From Peptococcaceae bacterium (GTDB taxonomy: Bacteria > Bacillota > Desulfotomaculia > Desulfotomaculales > Desulfocucumaceae): DNA of 19,478 nucleotides. Position numbers and translations under genes: made by a program. Numbering within the stretch: the stretch's first letter is position 1; every line of letters begins with the position of its first letter. A model generated the notes under the pieces. That model saw nothing but the letters and a program-made list of their open reading frames with translations, searched no databases and was not told the origin of the DNA. Shown piece after piece: positions 1 to 6,651 of this stretch. The stretch covers positions 1-19,478 of the forward strand of contig JAAXTT010000008.1 of NCBI GenBank assembly GCA_013336365.1, in the 5' to 3' direction.

Positions 1-22
1 CTGCAAAAACTAGTTTTTGCAG
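1..22. repeat. Perfect palindrome of at least 22 bp at the window edge
   Basis: Bases 1-22 read the same on both strands, with arms CTGCAAAAACT and AGTTTTTGCAG. It lies inside the glycosidase frame. The left arm runs exactly to base 1, so the palindrome may continue outside the window. Confidence 0.85.
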
Positions 23-1448
23 CTGTTAATCCATTTAGGTTAACCGTAACGGTGGCTAATCCCGGCTTAATTCCTGTGAAGAGATCTCCTGTTATTGATG
101 CTGGGCCTGATTCCATTTCAAAAACATCCTCCCCTGATGTTAAAGCATATGGATTATAGTGAGAGTCATATCCTTTTAATTTAAGCTCAACACTGTCCCC
201 GGGAAATATCTGATTGGGAGAGCTGATAACTAAGCCGCTTAACTTGCCGGCCGGTGCTGTCGAGAAAAATCCTATACCCGTAGGGACCGATCGTTGGGTG
301 GTTTTTGAAGGCTGATTTATCAGTACCGCCTGCTCTTCACCCAATGGTCTTACTGCCATTGCTGTAGAACCGCCTCCATCAAGATTTAGGCCTCTGTTAA
401 TTCCCAGACCGGCCATGTAACCAGCCAATTCACTTAGGTTCATGCCTCTGCTGGCTGAACTTTTTTCAATGGCCAACAAATAAAAATATTTCAGATTCTC
501 TGAAATGCCAACCGCTGTCCTGGCATTAGATCCATCAATGTCACTGGGAAAATTATTCATTACTTGTCCCTCATCCACAAGCAACGACCAACCGCCGGTT
601 CCTGTCTTTATGTTTTCTCCATCTGGAGATACTTTGTAATCTACAACAATTCTGTCTCCGATTTTGATATTATCCTTTATATATCCGGCTCCTGTCCCCC
701 GGCCTGCCAAAACATAACCTTCAGTCGGAATAGGCTTACCCGGAGAATCTTCTAAAATTTCTGATACAATCCCTTCGGTGACAAAAACCTCAGTAACCCT
801 GTCATCATCATTTGTTTTCCCTCTGCTACTTTTTCCCCAATAGCTGTTATACATCAAAATAGTGTCCTCATGGGAGGTCTTTCCTCCAGCATGAAAATAC
901 GCGGGCTTGTTTATTCCGGAAATTTCATAGGTGCTGCCATTTACTGCCTTTACTGTGCCCTGGAAATTAAAAACCTCAATCAAAGGTTTTCCATCTTTGG
1001 TTATCGCCCAGCCTGGCATATCACTTCTAATTGGTGGACTGGAAACCATTTGACCATCCTTATAAGTCATTCCGATTGGTCTGCCGCTTTCGGATATTTG
1101 AAAAAAATCACCGTTGCTGGCAGCTACAGCGCCACTTTTCACTGCCATATTTGTCACTGAGGAGTTTTTATCCATACTGTTTACAGCGCCTAACAAAGTG
1201 TCAATTTTCAGATATTCATTAGTCAGATCAGCTCTCAGTATAAATATCAATGCCTGTTGTCCTGCTATGTTTACGGACCTTTTCTCAAAAACCAGACCAT
1301 CTGTAACAGGCTTTATTTCAAGTACTCTTTCATCAGAGATACTTGCTACAGCAACCGGCTCAGGCATAAAAACAAATATAGATACTAACAGCATACCTGT
1401 GATTAATAGTCGTTTTATGAAATTGTTTCCTGAAAACATATTTAGCAA
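1..1448 (-). CDS. Exported phosphodiester glycosidase (NAGPA/DUF2233-like) with Ig-like C-terminal part, 3' end off window
   Basis: About 482 residues are visible and the frame is still open at the left edge. The N-terminus is a signal peptide: a Lys-Arg pair, a hydrophobic run of about 18 residues and a likely cut after Ala-Val-Ala, so the protein is secreted or surface exposed. Residues about 95-385 match the phosphodiester glycosidase (NAGPA) fold: AASNGDFF near the front, GTGGWSLL in the middle and the hallmark LDGGGSTAMAV at about 356-366. The family removes sugar phosphodiester caps, and many bacterial members are linked to envelope or exopolysaccharide metabolism; the substrate here is unknown. 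The last 80 residues resemble a bacterial Ig-like domain. A TTG start at 1448 is chosen because AAGGAGA lies about 10 bases before it; an in-frame ATG at 1439 is 19 bases away, too far. Several plus-strand ORFs of 60-125 codons over this gene are antisense shadows. Confidence 0.88.
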   Translation of the reverse strand, partial: MLNMFSGNNFIKRLLITGMLLVSIFVFMPEPVAVASISDERVLEIKPVTDGLVFEKRSVNIAGQQALIFILRADLTNEYLKIDTLLGAVNSMDKNSSVTNMAVKSGAVAASNGDFFQISESGRPIGMTYKDGQMVSSPPIRSDMPGWAITKDGKPLIEVFNFQGTVKAVNGSTYEISGINKPAYFHAGGKTSHEDTILMYNSYWGKSSRGKTNDDDRVTEVFVTEGIVSEILEDSPGKPIPTEGYVLAGRGTGAGYIKDNIKIGDRIVVDYKVSPDGENIKTGTGGWSLLVDEGQVMNNFPSDIDGSNARTAVGISENLKYFYLLAIEKSSASRGMNLSELAGYMAGLGINRGLNLDGGGSTAMAVRPLGEEQAVLINQPSKTTQRSVPTGIGFFSTAPAGKLSGLVISSPNQIFPGDSVELKLKGYDSHYNPYALTSGEDVFEMESGPASITGDLFTGIKPGLATVTVNLNGLTAAKTSFC

Positions 1449-1532
1449 AATTATGTCTCTCCTTATGATTTTTTTCTTATTAAAGTTTTAGACGTAATAA
1501 TATTTTCATAAGTTCCAATGGGATATAAATAA

Positions 1533-1570
1533 ATGACTAAGCAACGCCAGTATTGGCGTTGCTTAGTCAT
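1533..1570 (-). terminator. Intrinsic terminator behind the glycosyltransferase gene
   Basis: This is a perfect 17-bp stem (ATGACTAAGCAACGCCA and its complement) with a 4-base GTAT loop, 17 bases past the stop of the glycosyltransferase gene. On the minus strand it is followed by TTATTTATAT, a loose T-tract; on the plus strand by AAATATTTTT. It separates the glycosyltransferase from the downstream glycosidase gene, which must then have its own promoter in the 84 bases up to 1532. I see no clear -35/-10 pair there. Confidence 0.8.
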
Positions 1571-1587
1571 AAATATTTTTCTCTGAA

Positions 1588-2838
1588 TTATTCCAAAGAC
1601 GTAATAGAAATACCTCTGGAGTGCACTGTGTGTGCCCATTCAGACTGATTGCCATGCTTGAACAAGCCGACAAGAGTAACAGGGAACCAAGTCAAACCGT
1701 ATATTGGATAGGTTACATAGTATAAATAGGCTCTTTTGGGAGCACCCTCCAATATCAAGCCCAACATCGGATAGCTGTAGCCTAAAACTCCGAATAATAC
1801 CCAGAACCAACCCGGCATCATTGCGGTTATAGGGGACGCATATATAGGCTCAGGCAACAGGGTAGCCACTATAGAAATCAGAATATTAAAAAACATAGTC
1901 ATAATTAAAAAGGGCTGGAAAAGGTAGATTGCCGCATCAATCGGATACCACTTTTTCTCCTTGATGCCCTTCTTGATCAAAGGCACCATATACCTTAAGG
2001 CAACATCCCAGTGTCCCTGCAACCAGCGAGTACGCTGCTTCCAGGTCTGAGAAAAATAAACAGGTTTTTCATCATAAACCTTACAATCATGAGCCCAAGC
2101 AGTTTTGATTCCACTCATCAGCAGCTTCATTGTAAACTCAAGATCTTCAGTCAAACAGGTAGCGCCCCATCCATGCTCCTTAAGAAGCTGGTAGTCAATG
2201 CACATTCCTGTTCCCCCGAGAGCATTGGAAATACCCAAGTTATATCTTGCCAGCTGCCACATTCTGTTCATTGACCAATAGGCAGTTGCATAGCTTGCGG
2301 TAACCCATGAGTCATTAGGATTCTTGGTGTCAAGATATCCCTGAATGGACTTGTGTCCTTGCTTGAGCTTTGAGTTCATCTCTAGCAGAAAATTTGAAGA
2401 AATAACATTGTCTGCATCGAAAACGCAAATTGCATCATATTTTTTCTCTTCCATTTTGAAAAGCTCTGCCAACATCCACTCAAGAGCAAAGCCCTTGCCT
2501 CTTTTTTTGGAAAATCTTTGGAAAACATTGACATCGCCTTCTTGGCGAGCCACCATTGCAGTATTGTCAGTACAATTATCGGCGATAACGTAAATGTCAA
2601 ACATTTCCCTTGGATAATTCAATTTTTTCAAGCTTTCAAGGTGAAATGGAATAACTGCTTCCTCATTATGAGCTGCAGTGATTAAAGCAAAACGTTTTGT
2701 TGGAACATAATCCTTCTCTTCTTGATGTTTACGCCAACCAAAAGATGAAATAAAGTAGTAATACACCAATACTGTAAGGATTATTGCTTCAGAAATAGTT
2801 ACCAAAGTAGTGAAAATGTTAAAAAATATACCCTCCAA
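1588..2838 (-). CDS. Membrane glycosyltransferase, family 2 (processive/BcsA-PgaC-like)
   Basis: 416 residues. One membrane segment at about 10-32 is followed by a cytosolic GT2 domain and three or so C-terminal membrane segments (about 303-330, 342-365, 372-395). The GT2 signature set is complete: AAHNEE at 55-60, the UDP-binding Asp87 in ADN, DAD at 141-143, the TED triad at 230-232 and QRTRW (QxxRW) at 268-272. QxxRW occurs in enzymes that build and often export polysaccharides such as cellulose, hyaluronan or poly-GlcNAc. Sugar and product are not readable from the sequence. No accessory polysaccharide genes are adjacent except the exported glycosidase downstream. The start is TTG at 2838: AAAGGA lies 11 bases before it, and there is no ATG in frame before the catalytic domain. 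Confidence 0.9.
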   Translation of the reverse strand: MEGIFFNIFTTLVTISEAIILTVLVYYYFISSFGWRKHQEEKDYVPTKRFALITAAHNEEAVIPFHLESLKKLNYPREMFDIYVIADNCTDNTAMVARQEGDVNVFQRFSKKRGKGFALEWMLAELFKMEEKKYDAICVFDADNVISSNFLLEMNSKLKQGHKSIQGYLDTKNPNDSWVTASYATAYWSMNRMWQLARYNLGISNALGGTGMCIDYQLLKEHGWGATCLTEDLEFTMKLLMSGIKTAWAHDCKVYDEKPVYFSQTWKQRTRWLQGHWDVALRYMVPLIKKGIKEKKWYPIDAAIYLFQPFLIMTMFFNILISIVATLLPEPIYASPITAMMPGWFWVLFGVLGYSYPMLGLILEGAPKRAYLYYVTYPIYGLTWFPVTLVGLFKHGNQSEWAHTVHSRGISITSLE

Positions 2839-3185
2839 AGCTTAACCCATCCTTTAATAATTAATTTTACAAGCACGATTATTTTCTGCAATATTCTATC
2901 AACATGTACGATATTTCATGAATTGTCAAAAACTGCCGTTAATATCCGGAACAAGCTATCTCCCGATAATTATAACCCCTTTCGATTTGTTCTTTTTTCC
3001 TATGAATGCCCATTAGCTTGATAACTAAAAACTTCATAAGAATATCGATTCTCTTCAATTGGGTTTTAATCAACCCTAATACTATCACTTACCCTTTATC
3101 CAGTCCAGTTGATTTTTCCAAGTTTTTTCAACAAATACAAGGCTATAGAAGCAATATTACAAGCTATCTCATAAAAAGTCCTGCT
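2839..3185. other. Gene-free 347-bp interval between the glycosyltransferase and the xth hairpin
   Basis: No convincing gene is seen on either strand. A 61-codon plus-strand ORF (3006-3191) has no ribosome site. The minus strand holds a short open stretch with protein-like content ending in KLGKINWTG before a stop, which may be the tail of a decayed gene. Other contents: a small hairpin with arms GGGTT and AACCC near 3063-3079, an imperfect 8-bp stem near 2944-2970, and the 12-mer ACAAGCTATCTC twice (2951-2962 and 3159-3170). The glycosyltransferase promoter should lie at the left side of this stretch. Confidence 0.6.
2864..2891 (-). promoter_or_regulatory. Candidate promoter of the glycosyltransferase gene
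   Basis: On the minus strand TTGCAG (2886-2891) and TAAAAT (2864-2869) are 16 bases apart, about 26 bases before the TTG start. A perfect TTGACA at 2924-2929 has no good partner at 17 bases. The assignment is weak. Confidence 0.3.
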
Positions 3186-3243
3186 ATGTAATTAATAGTA
3201 GTATATTGGTATTTTTTTACCAATATACTACTATTAATTACAT
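3186..3243 (-). terminator. Perfect 26-bp inverted repeat after xth, probable end of the panB-coaX-xth transcript
   Basis: Left arm 3186-3211 and right arm 3218-3243 are exact complements, with a T6/A6 loop. The repeat starts 7 bases beyond the xth stop. The arms are AT-rich. On the minus strand no T-run follows immediately; ACTTTTTATG comes only 8 bases later. It may still act as a terminator or 3' end stabiliser, but is not a textbook one. Confidence 0.55.
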
Positions 3244-3250
3244 CCTTTCT

Positions 3251-4027
3251 TTACAAATCAAACTCTGCAGCTATAAATGTGTGGTCCGAAGGTCTTGGCT
3301 GAAATCTCGGTCCTGTATCTATCCATGCCCGGGTAGACAATTCTGCCATCGGTCTGCTGGCCCATATGTGATCGATCCGCCAGCCTTTGTTGCTTTTCAG
3401 TAAAGAAGGTACTCTATAATCCCAAAAAGTATAATGTCCCCCTTCCTTGACATGCTGCCTGAAAATATCAGAAAAACCCCAGTCCTTTACATACTGCAAT
3501 GACTTCTGCTCCTCCGGATGAAAGCCGGTGTGCCCATAGAGCTTGTCCGGAGCGTAAACATCCAGAGCATCCGGAGCAACATTAAAATCCCCAGTCCACA
3601 CTATCCTGTCCTCCCGATGATAATTCTCTTCAAAAAAATCTCGTAGCTCTCTAATCCAATTTAATTTTTGGAGAAAACGGTCACTGCCCGGTTCCTGCCC
3701 TTGGGGAATATAGGTGTTAATAATATGTACCCCATTAATAACAACCGCTAATAGCCTTGCCTCTCCCGCACCGATAGTGAAGCTGTCCTCATAACCTGTC
3801 CTTTCTATTTTGTGAGGACTTATGACTGCAACACCGTTATAGGTTTTTTGTCCTCTGAAGGCAACATCATAGCCGGCTGACTCAAATTCTGCAATTGGGA
3901 AATATCCATCTTCAACCTTGGTCTCTTGGAGACATAAAGCATCAGGTCGTTCCTTCGCAAGCCAGTCCAACACAATATTCATTCGCACTCTTATTGAGTT
4001 AACATTAAAACTGGCTAATTTAAACAT
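3251..4027 (-). CDS. xth: Exodeoxyribonuclease III (AP endonuclease, Xth/ExoA family)
   Basis: 258 residues, the usual length. It cuts the backbone at abasic sites and removes 3' blocks in base-excision repair, in the cytoplasm. All catalytic elements of the exonuclease-endonuclease-phosphatase fold are present: LQETK with metal-binding Glu35, Tyr106 in NTYIPQG, GDFN with Asp147 and Asn149, RIDHI with Asp219, and SDH with Asp248-His249. The ATG at 4027 has AAGGGAG seven bases before it. It lies 39 bases behind coaX on the same strand with no terminator between, so it is probably the last gene of the panB-coaX-xth transcript. I see no functional tie between DNA repair and CoA synthesis, so co-transcription may be incidental. 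Confidence 0.96.
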   Translation of the reverse strand: MFKLASFNVNSIRVRMNIVLDWLAKERPDALCLQETKVEDGYFPIAEFESAGYDVAFRGQKTYNGVAVISPHKIERTGYEDSFTIGAGEARLLAVVINGVHIINTYIPQGQEPGSDRFLQKLNWIRELRDFFEENYHREDRIVWTGDFNVAPDALDVYAPDKLYGHTGFHPEEQKSLQYVKDWGFSDIFRQHVKEGGHYTFWDYRVPSLLKSNKGWRIDHIWASRPMAELSTRAWIDTGPRFQPRPSDHTFIAAEFDL

Positions 4028-4066
4028 TTATACACTCCCTTATACTCTATATCGCCCCTAATTATC

Positions 4067-4846
4067 TTATCCAACAAGGGTTTTTCTTGGTAAATTCTTA
4101 TTTCTTAAATATAAAAACCGAAGACCCTCCAGAGTCAAATTGGGAACTATCTGACTTGTATATGCTGATTCCTGAAAAACAATATCTGCAAAACCACCTG
4201 TAGCTACAACCGTTGAATCCTGTCCAAGTTCATGAATAAATTCACCAATAATCTTATCCACCATACCAACATAGCCAAAATAAATGCCTGCCTGGAGACT
4301 ATGGGCAGTGTTTTTACCTATAACCTCAAGAGGCCGGGCAAGTTCAACTCTAGGCAACTTTGATGTTGACTCAAAAAGCGCCTCCATTGATATGCCTATT
4401 CCCGGCAAAATAACTCCCCCAAGAAAACAGCCCCCGGAGGATACTGCACAACAGGTAGTGGAGGTTCCCAAATCAGCTATGATAACCGGACCTCCATATA
4501 AATTAAAGGCTGCTGCTGCATTAACCAATCGATCCGTCCCAATCTCGTTGGGGAAATCCACCTCTAGGCTTATACCCAAATCTGATCTGCAATCTATAAA
4601 AAGAGGTTCCAGATTTAAATACTCCCGGCAAACCTGATATAGTACCCCGTTAAGAGGAGGAACTACGGAAGAAATTGAAATTCCATCCAGCTCCCTCCAT
4701 TGAGGAACCAGTTTCTTAATAAGAACACTATATTCCTGAGCTGTCTTTCTGATATCTGTGGACAGACGGAATACCCCTGTAAGGTTACTGCCTGAAAATA
4801 AACCAATAACTATGTTGGTATTGCCTACATCAACTGCAAGTACCAA
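4067..4846 (-). CDS. coaX: Type III pantothenate kinase (CoaX)
   Basis: 259 residues, typical for the family. It phosphorylates pantothenate, the first committed step to coenzyme A. CoaX enzymes differ from CoaA in being insensitive to CoA feedback and, in characterised cases, requiring a monovalent cation. Seen here: the phosphate-binding DVGNTN at residues 6-11, GTDR at 103-106, DLGTSTT at 125-131 with the conserved Asp125, and the downstream GG...PG segment. The TTG at 4846 is the start: GGGAGGT precedes it by about 8 bases and the frame begins the family motif at once. It follows panB by 18 bases on the same strand and is clearly co-transcribed. Since feedback by CoA on this kinase type is absent, control at the level of the panB leader RNA would be a sensible place for regulation (inference). 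Confidence 0.96.
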   Translation of the reverse strand: MVLAVDVGNTNIVIGLFSGSNLTGVFRLSTDIRKTAQEYSVLIKKLVPQWRELDGISISSVVPPLNGVLYQVCREYLNLEPLFIDCRSDLGISLEVDFPNEIGTDRLVNAAAAFNLYGGPVIIADLGTSTTCCAVSSGGCFLGGVILPGIGISMEALFESTSKLPRVELARPLEVIGKNTAHSLQAGIYFGYVGMVDKIIGEFIHELGQDSTVVATGGFADIVFQESAYTSQIVPNLTLEGLRFLYLRNKNLPRKTLVG

Positions 4847-4864
4847 TTGGTTTTACCTCCCGAC

Positions 4865-5701
4865 TTACTTAAGATTTTTTAGGAAGTCTGGATTCATATC
4901 AAAGGAATACTCAGCACTTGGGAAGGTGCCATTTTTGACCTCATTGGCATATTCTTCAAATGCATCAGCTATTTGAGAGCCTAAATCCAAATATTGCTTG
5001 ACAAATTTTGGAGTGAATTTTTTATATAGTCCCACTAAATCCTGGAAAACAAGAACTTGGCCATCACAGTCCGGACCGGCTCCAATCCCAATGGTGGGTA
5101 TTGTCAATTTTTCTGAGACCAATTTGGCTAATGGACTTGGCACACACTCCATTACTAGGCTGAAGGCTCCAGCTTCCTGGATTGCCATGGCATCCTCCAT
5201 TAGTTTTTTTGCTGATTCAGCATCCTTCCCCTGAACCTTGAAGCCTCCTAATAACGAAGCTGTCTGGGGTGTTAATCCGATATGGCCCATAACCGGAATA
5301 CCTGCATCAACAAATGCCCTTACTGTAGGTGCCAAATTTACGCCGCCCTCCAGTTTCAGACAGTCCGCTCCAGTTTCCTTCATAAGTCTGTTGCCATTGG
5401 ATATTGCCTGACTGATGCTTTCATTATAAGAACCAAAAGGCATATCTACAGCCACAAAGGTATTTGGGGCACCCCTCAAAACTGCCTTTGAGTGATGAAT
5501 CATATCCTCCATTGTTACCGGCAAAGTTGAGTCATATCCCAAAACGGTCATGCCAAGAGAATCCCCAACCAAAATCATTTCAATTGGGCTTTGATCTACC
5601 AGTACTGCTGTAGGATAATCATAAGCAGTTATCATGGTGAATTTTTGCCCCTTATTTTTCATCTCCTGAAACCCTTGGAAAGTGATCGTTTTCTTATTCA
5701 A
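4865..5701 (-). CDS. panB: 3-methyl-2-oxobutanoate hydroxymethyltransferase (PanB)
   Basis: 278 residues from the chosen start. It transfers a hydroxymethyl group from methylene-tetrahydrofolate to alpha-ketoisovalerate, giving ketopantoate. Seen: TAYDYP at 25-30, VGDSLGM with Mg-binding Asp47, DMPFGSY with Asp86, CLKLEGG, GHIGLTPQ, MECVP with the catalytic Glu, and GIGAGPDCDGQ. The start is TTG at 5701, preceded by AAGGGGG at a good distance; the frame stays open back to 5758, but that part is leader RNA and matches nothing in the family. panB heads an operon with coaX and xth. panC (pantothenate synthetase) and panD are not in the window, which is unusual because panB is commonly followed by panC. 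Confidence 0.96.
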   Translation of the reverse strand: MNKKTITFQGFQEMKNKGQKFTMITAYDYPTAVLVDQSPIEMILVGDSLGMTVLGYDSTLPVTMEDMIHHSKAVLRGAPNTFVAVDMPFGSYNESISQAISNGNRLMKETGADCLKLEGGVNLAPTVRAFVDAGIPVMGHIGLTPQTASLLGGFKVQGKDAESAKKLMEDAMAIQEAGAFSLVMECVPSPLAKLVSEKLTIPTIGIGAGPDCDGQVLVFQDLVGLYKKFTPKFVKQYLDLGSQIADAFEEYANEVKNGTFPSAEYSFDMNPDFLKNLK

Positions 5702-5873
5702 AATATATTCCCCCTTAATCTGAGATTTTATAAATAAAAGTCTCCCGGCAGTATCCAAGAGACCTCAAAATTAATTCTTGTTGTGCCGTCTTAGTCCAGC
5801 CAGGATCCAAGCGGTTTTATTTTAATGGATTTTATTTATTATCCGGTACAGTTCCTCTTGGATACTGTCCATC
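5702..5873 (-). ncRNA. Structured panB leader RNA with probable attenuator (possible pan-type motif)
   Basis: On the minus strand the roughly 170 bases before panB hold three foldable segments. Segment 1 (5845-5870): stem GG+ACAGT paired with ACTGT+CC, with one bulged A on the 3' side. Segment 2 (5786-5814): CCG+CTT paired with AAG+CGG, again with a bulged A. Segment 3 (5740-5763): a 9-bp terminator stem. The 13-mer CAGTATCCAAGAG in segment 1 (5855-5867) is exactly complementary to CTCTTGGATACTG in segment 3 (5749-5761), so 1:3 pairing would destroy the terminator. Known background: the Rfam 'pan' motif, a hairpin with bulged adenosines, sits upstream of panB/panC/panD in Firmicutes. I cannot confirm that this is that motif. 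Confidence 0.5.
5730..5763 (-). terminator. Attenuator-type terminator in the panB leader
   Basis: On the minus strand GTCTCTTGG pairs with CCGGGAGAC (9 continuous pairs, two of them U-G) around a 6-base loop, followed directly by TTTTATTTAT. It lies upstream of the panB ribosome site, so a stop here would silence panB-coaX-xth. A second hairpin (GAGA+TTTTAT with ATAAAA+TCTC) overlaps its 3' arm. Confidence 0.55.
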
Positions 5874-5879
5874 AGATTG

Positions 5880-5909
5880 ATTTTAACATAAAATATGCCT
5901 TTCTGGAAA
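5880..5909 (-). promoter_or_regulatory. Candidate promoter of the panB operon
   Basis: On the minus strand TTTCCA (5904-5909) and TAAAAT (5880-5885) are 18 bases apart. Transcription would begin near 5873, just before the first leader hairpin. Moderate match only. Confidence 0.35.
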
Positions 5910-5934
5910 ATAACTTATTTAAGTACTTATTTAT

Positions 5935-5964
5935 TTTACAGGAAGAAAGCTCTTTAACTAGAAT
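5935..5964 (+). promoter_or_regulatory. Promoter of the hydrolase-EamA-sensor operon
   Basis: TTTACA (5935-5940) and TAGAAT (5959-5964) are 18 bases apart, each one mismatch from consensus. The first gene's ATG begins 10 bases after the -10 box, so the start of transcription would fall at or next to the ATG. The only purine-rich ribosome-site-like stretch (AGGAAGAAAG, 5940-5949) lies inside the promoter spacer and would not be transcribed. Confidence 0.5.
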
Positions 5965-5973
5965 ATAGGCACT

Positions 5974-6651
5974 ATGAAAATAATAGATCTAAGTCATCCA
6001 ATTACTGAAAAAATGCCTTTTTACCCAAAAACCCAACCACCTTCTATTGAAGAACTTTCCCATATAAAACCGGATGGTTTTGCGGAGAAGAAGATATTTC
6101 TTCTAACTCATACCGGAACCCATGTGGATGCACCCTGCCACATAATCCCCGATACAGATAGTATTGACATGTTGCCCCTGGAAAATTTTCTGGGGAAGGG
6201 AGCGGTTCTTAACCTTAGCCGGATAAATAAAGCAACAATTGATATTGGGGATCTGCTACCTTATCAGAAGATTATTGAAAACAATGATTTTATCTTGTTT
6301 AACACCGGATGGTATCATTACTGGAATTATGCTAGGTATTTTGAGGATTTTCCAAGCCTTTCCATTGAAACTTCAAAATGGCTATCCCATTTCCCCCTAA
6401 AGGGAATAGGAATAGACACGGTATCGATAGATTCCCTGTCTGTAAATTTCTATCCGGCACATAAAATAATTCTTGAACAGGGGATAATAATTATTGAAAA
6501 CTTAAATAATCTTGATCTGCTGCCAGAGATAGAGTTTATTTTTTCCTGTGTTCCCTTACCCATAAAAAATGGCGATGGCTCACCGGTAAGGGCTTTTGCC
6601 ATTATTGATCATACACTTGAGAAAGGTCATTTAAATGAAAATAAATTCTGA
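5974..6651 (+). CDS. Cyclase/kynurenine-formamidase-like metal-dependent hydrolase
   Basis: 225 residues. The family (Pfam cyclase) has zinc- or manganese-dependent amide and lactone hydrolases, including bacterial kynurenine formamidase and isatin hydrolase. The metal-site motif HTGTHVDAPCH is at residues 46-56 (His46, His50, Asp52, His56). The opening MKIIDLSHPITEKMPFYP is the usual family N-terminus, so ATG 5974 is right; an in-frame stop at 5959-5961 bars a longer protein. No good ribosome site precedes it. No tryptophan-catabolism genes are nearby, so the kynurenine role is unsupported and the substrate unknown. Its last 17 bases overlap the EamA gene, implying translational coupling. 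Confidence 0.88.
   Translation: MKIIDLSHPITEKMPFYPKTQPPSIEELSHIKPDGFAEKKIFLLTHTGTHVDAPCHIIPDTDSIDMLPLENFLGKGAVLNLSRINKATIDIGDLLPYQKIIENNDFILFNTGWYHYWNYARYFEDFPSLSIETSKWLSHFPLKGIGIDTVSIDSLSVNFYPAHKIILEQGIIIIENLNNLDLLPEIEFIFSCVPLPIKNGDGSPVRAFAIIDHTLEKGHLNENKF

Noticed and set aside
870..1491. Overlapping plus-strand ORFs of 63-125 codons
   Set aside because: They are antisense to a well-supported glycosidase frame with signal peptide and LDGGGST motif, lack ribosome sites, and have no family features.
3006..3191. 61-codon plus-strand ORF between the glycosyltransferase and xth
   Set aside because: No ribosome site, low-complexity AT-rich content, and it runs into the inverted repeat.
5702..5758. 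N-terminal extension of panB by 19 residues
   Set aside because: It has no family similarity, overlaps the terminator hairpin, and the TTG at 5701 has an AAGGGGG ribosome site.
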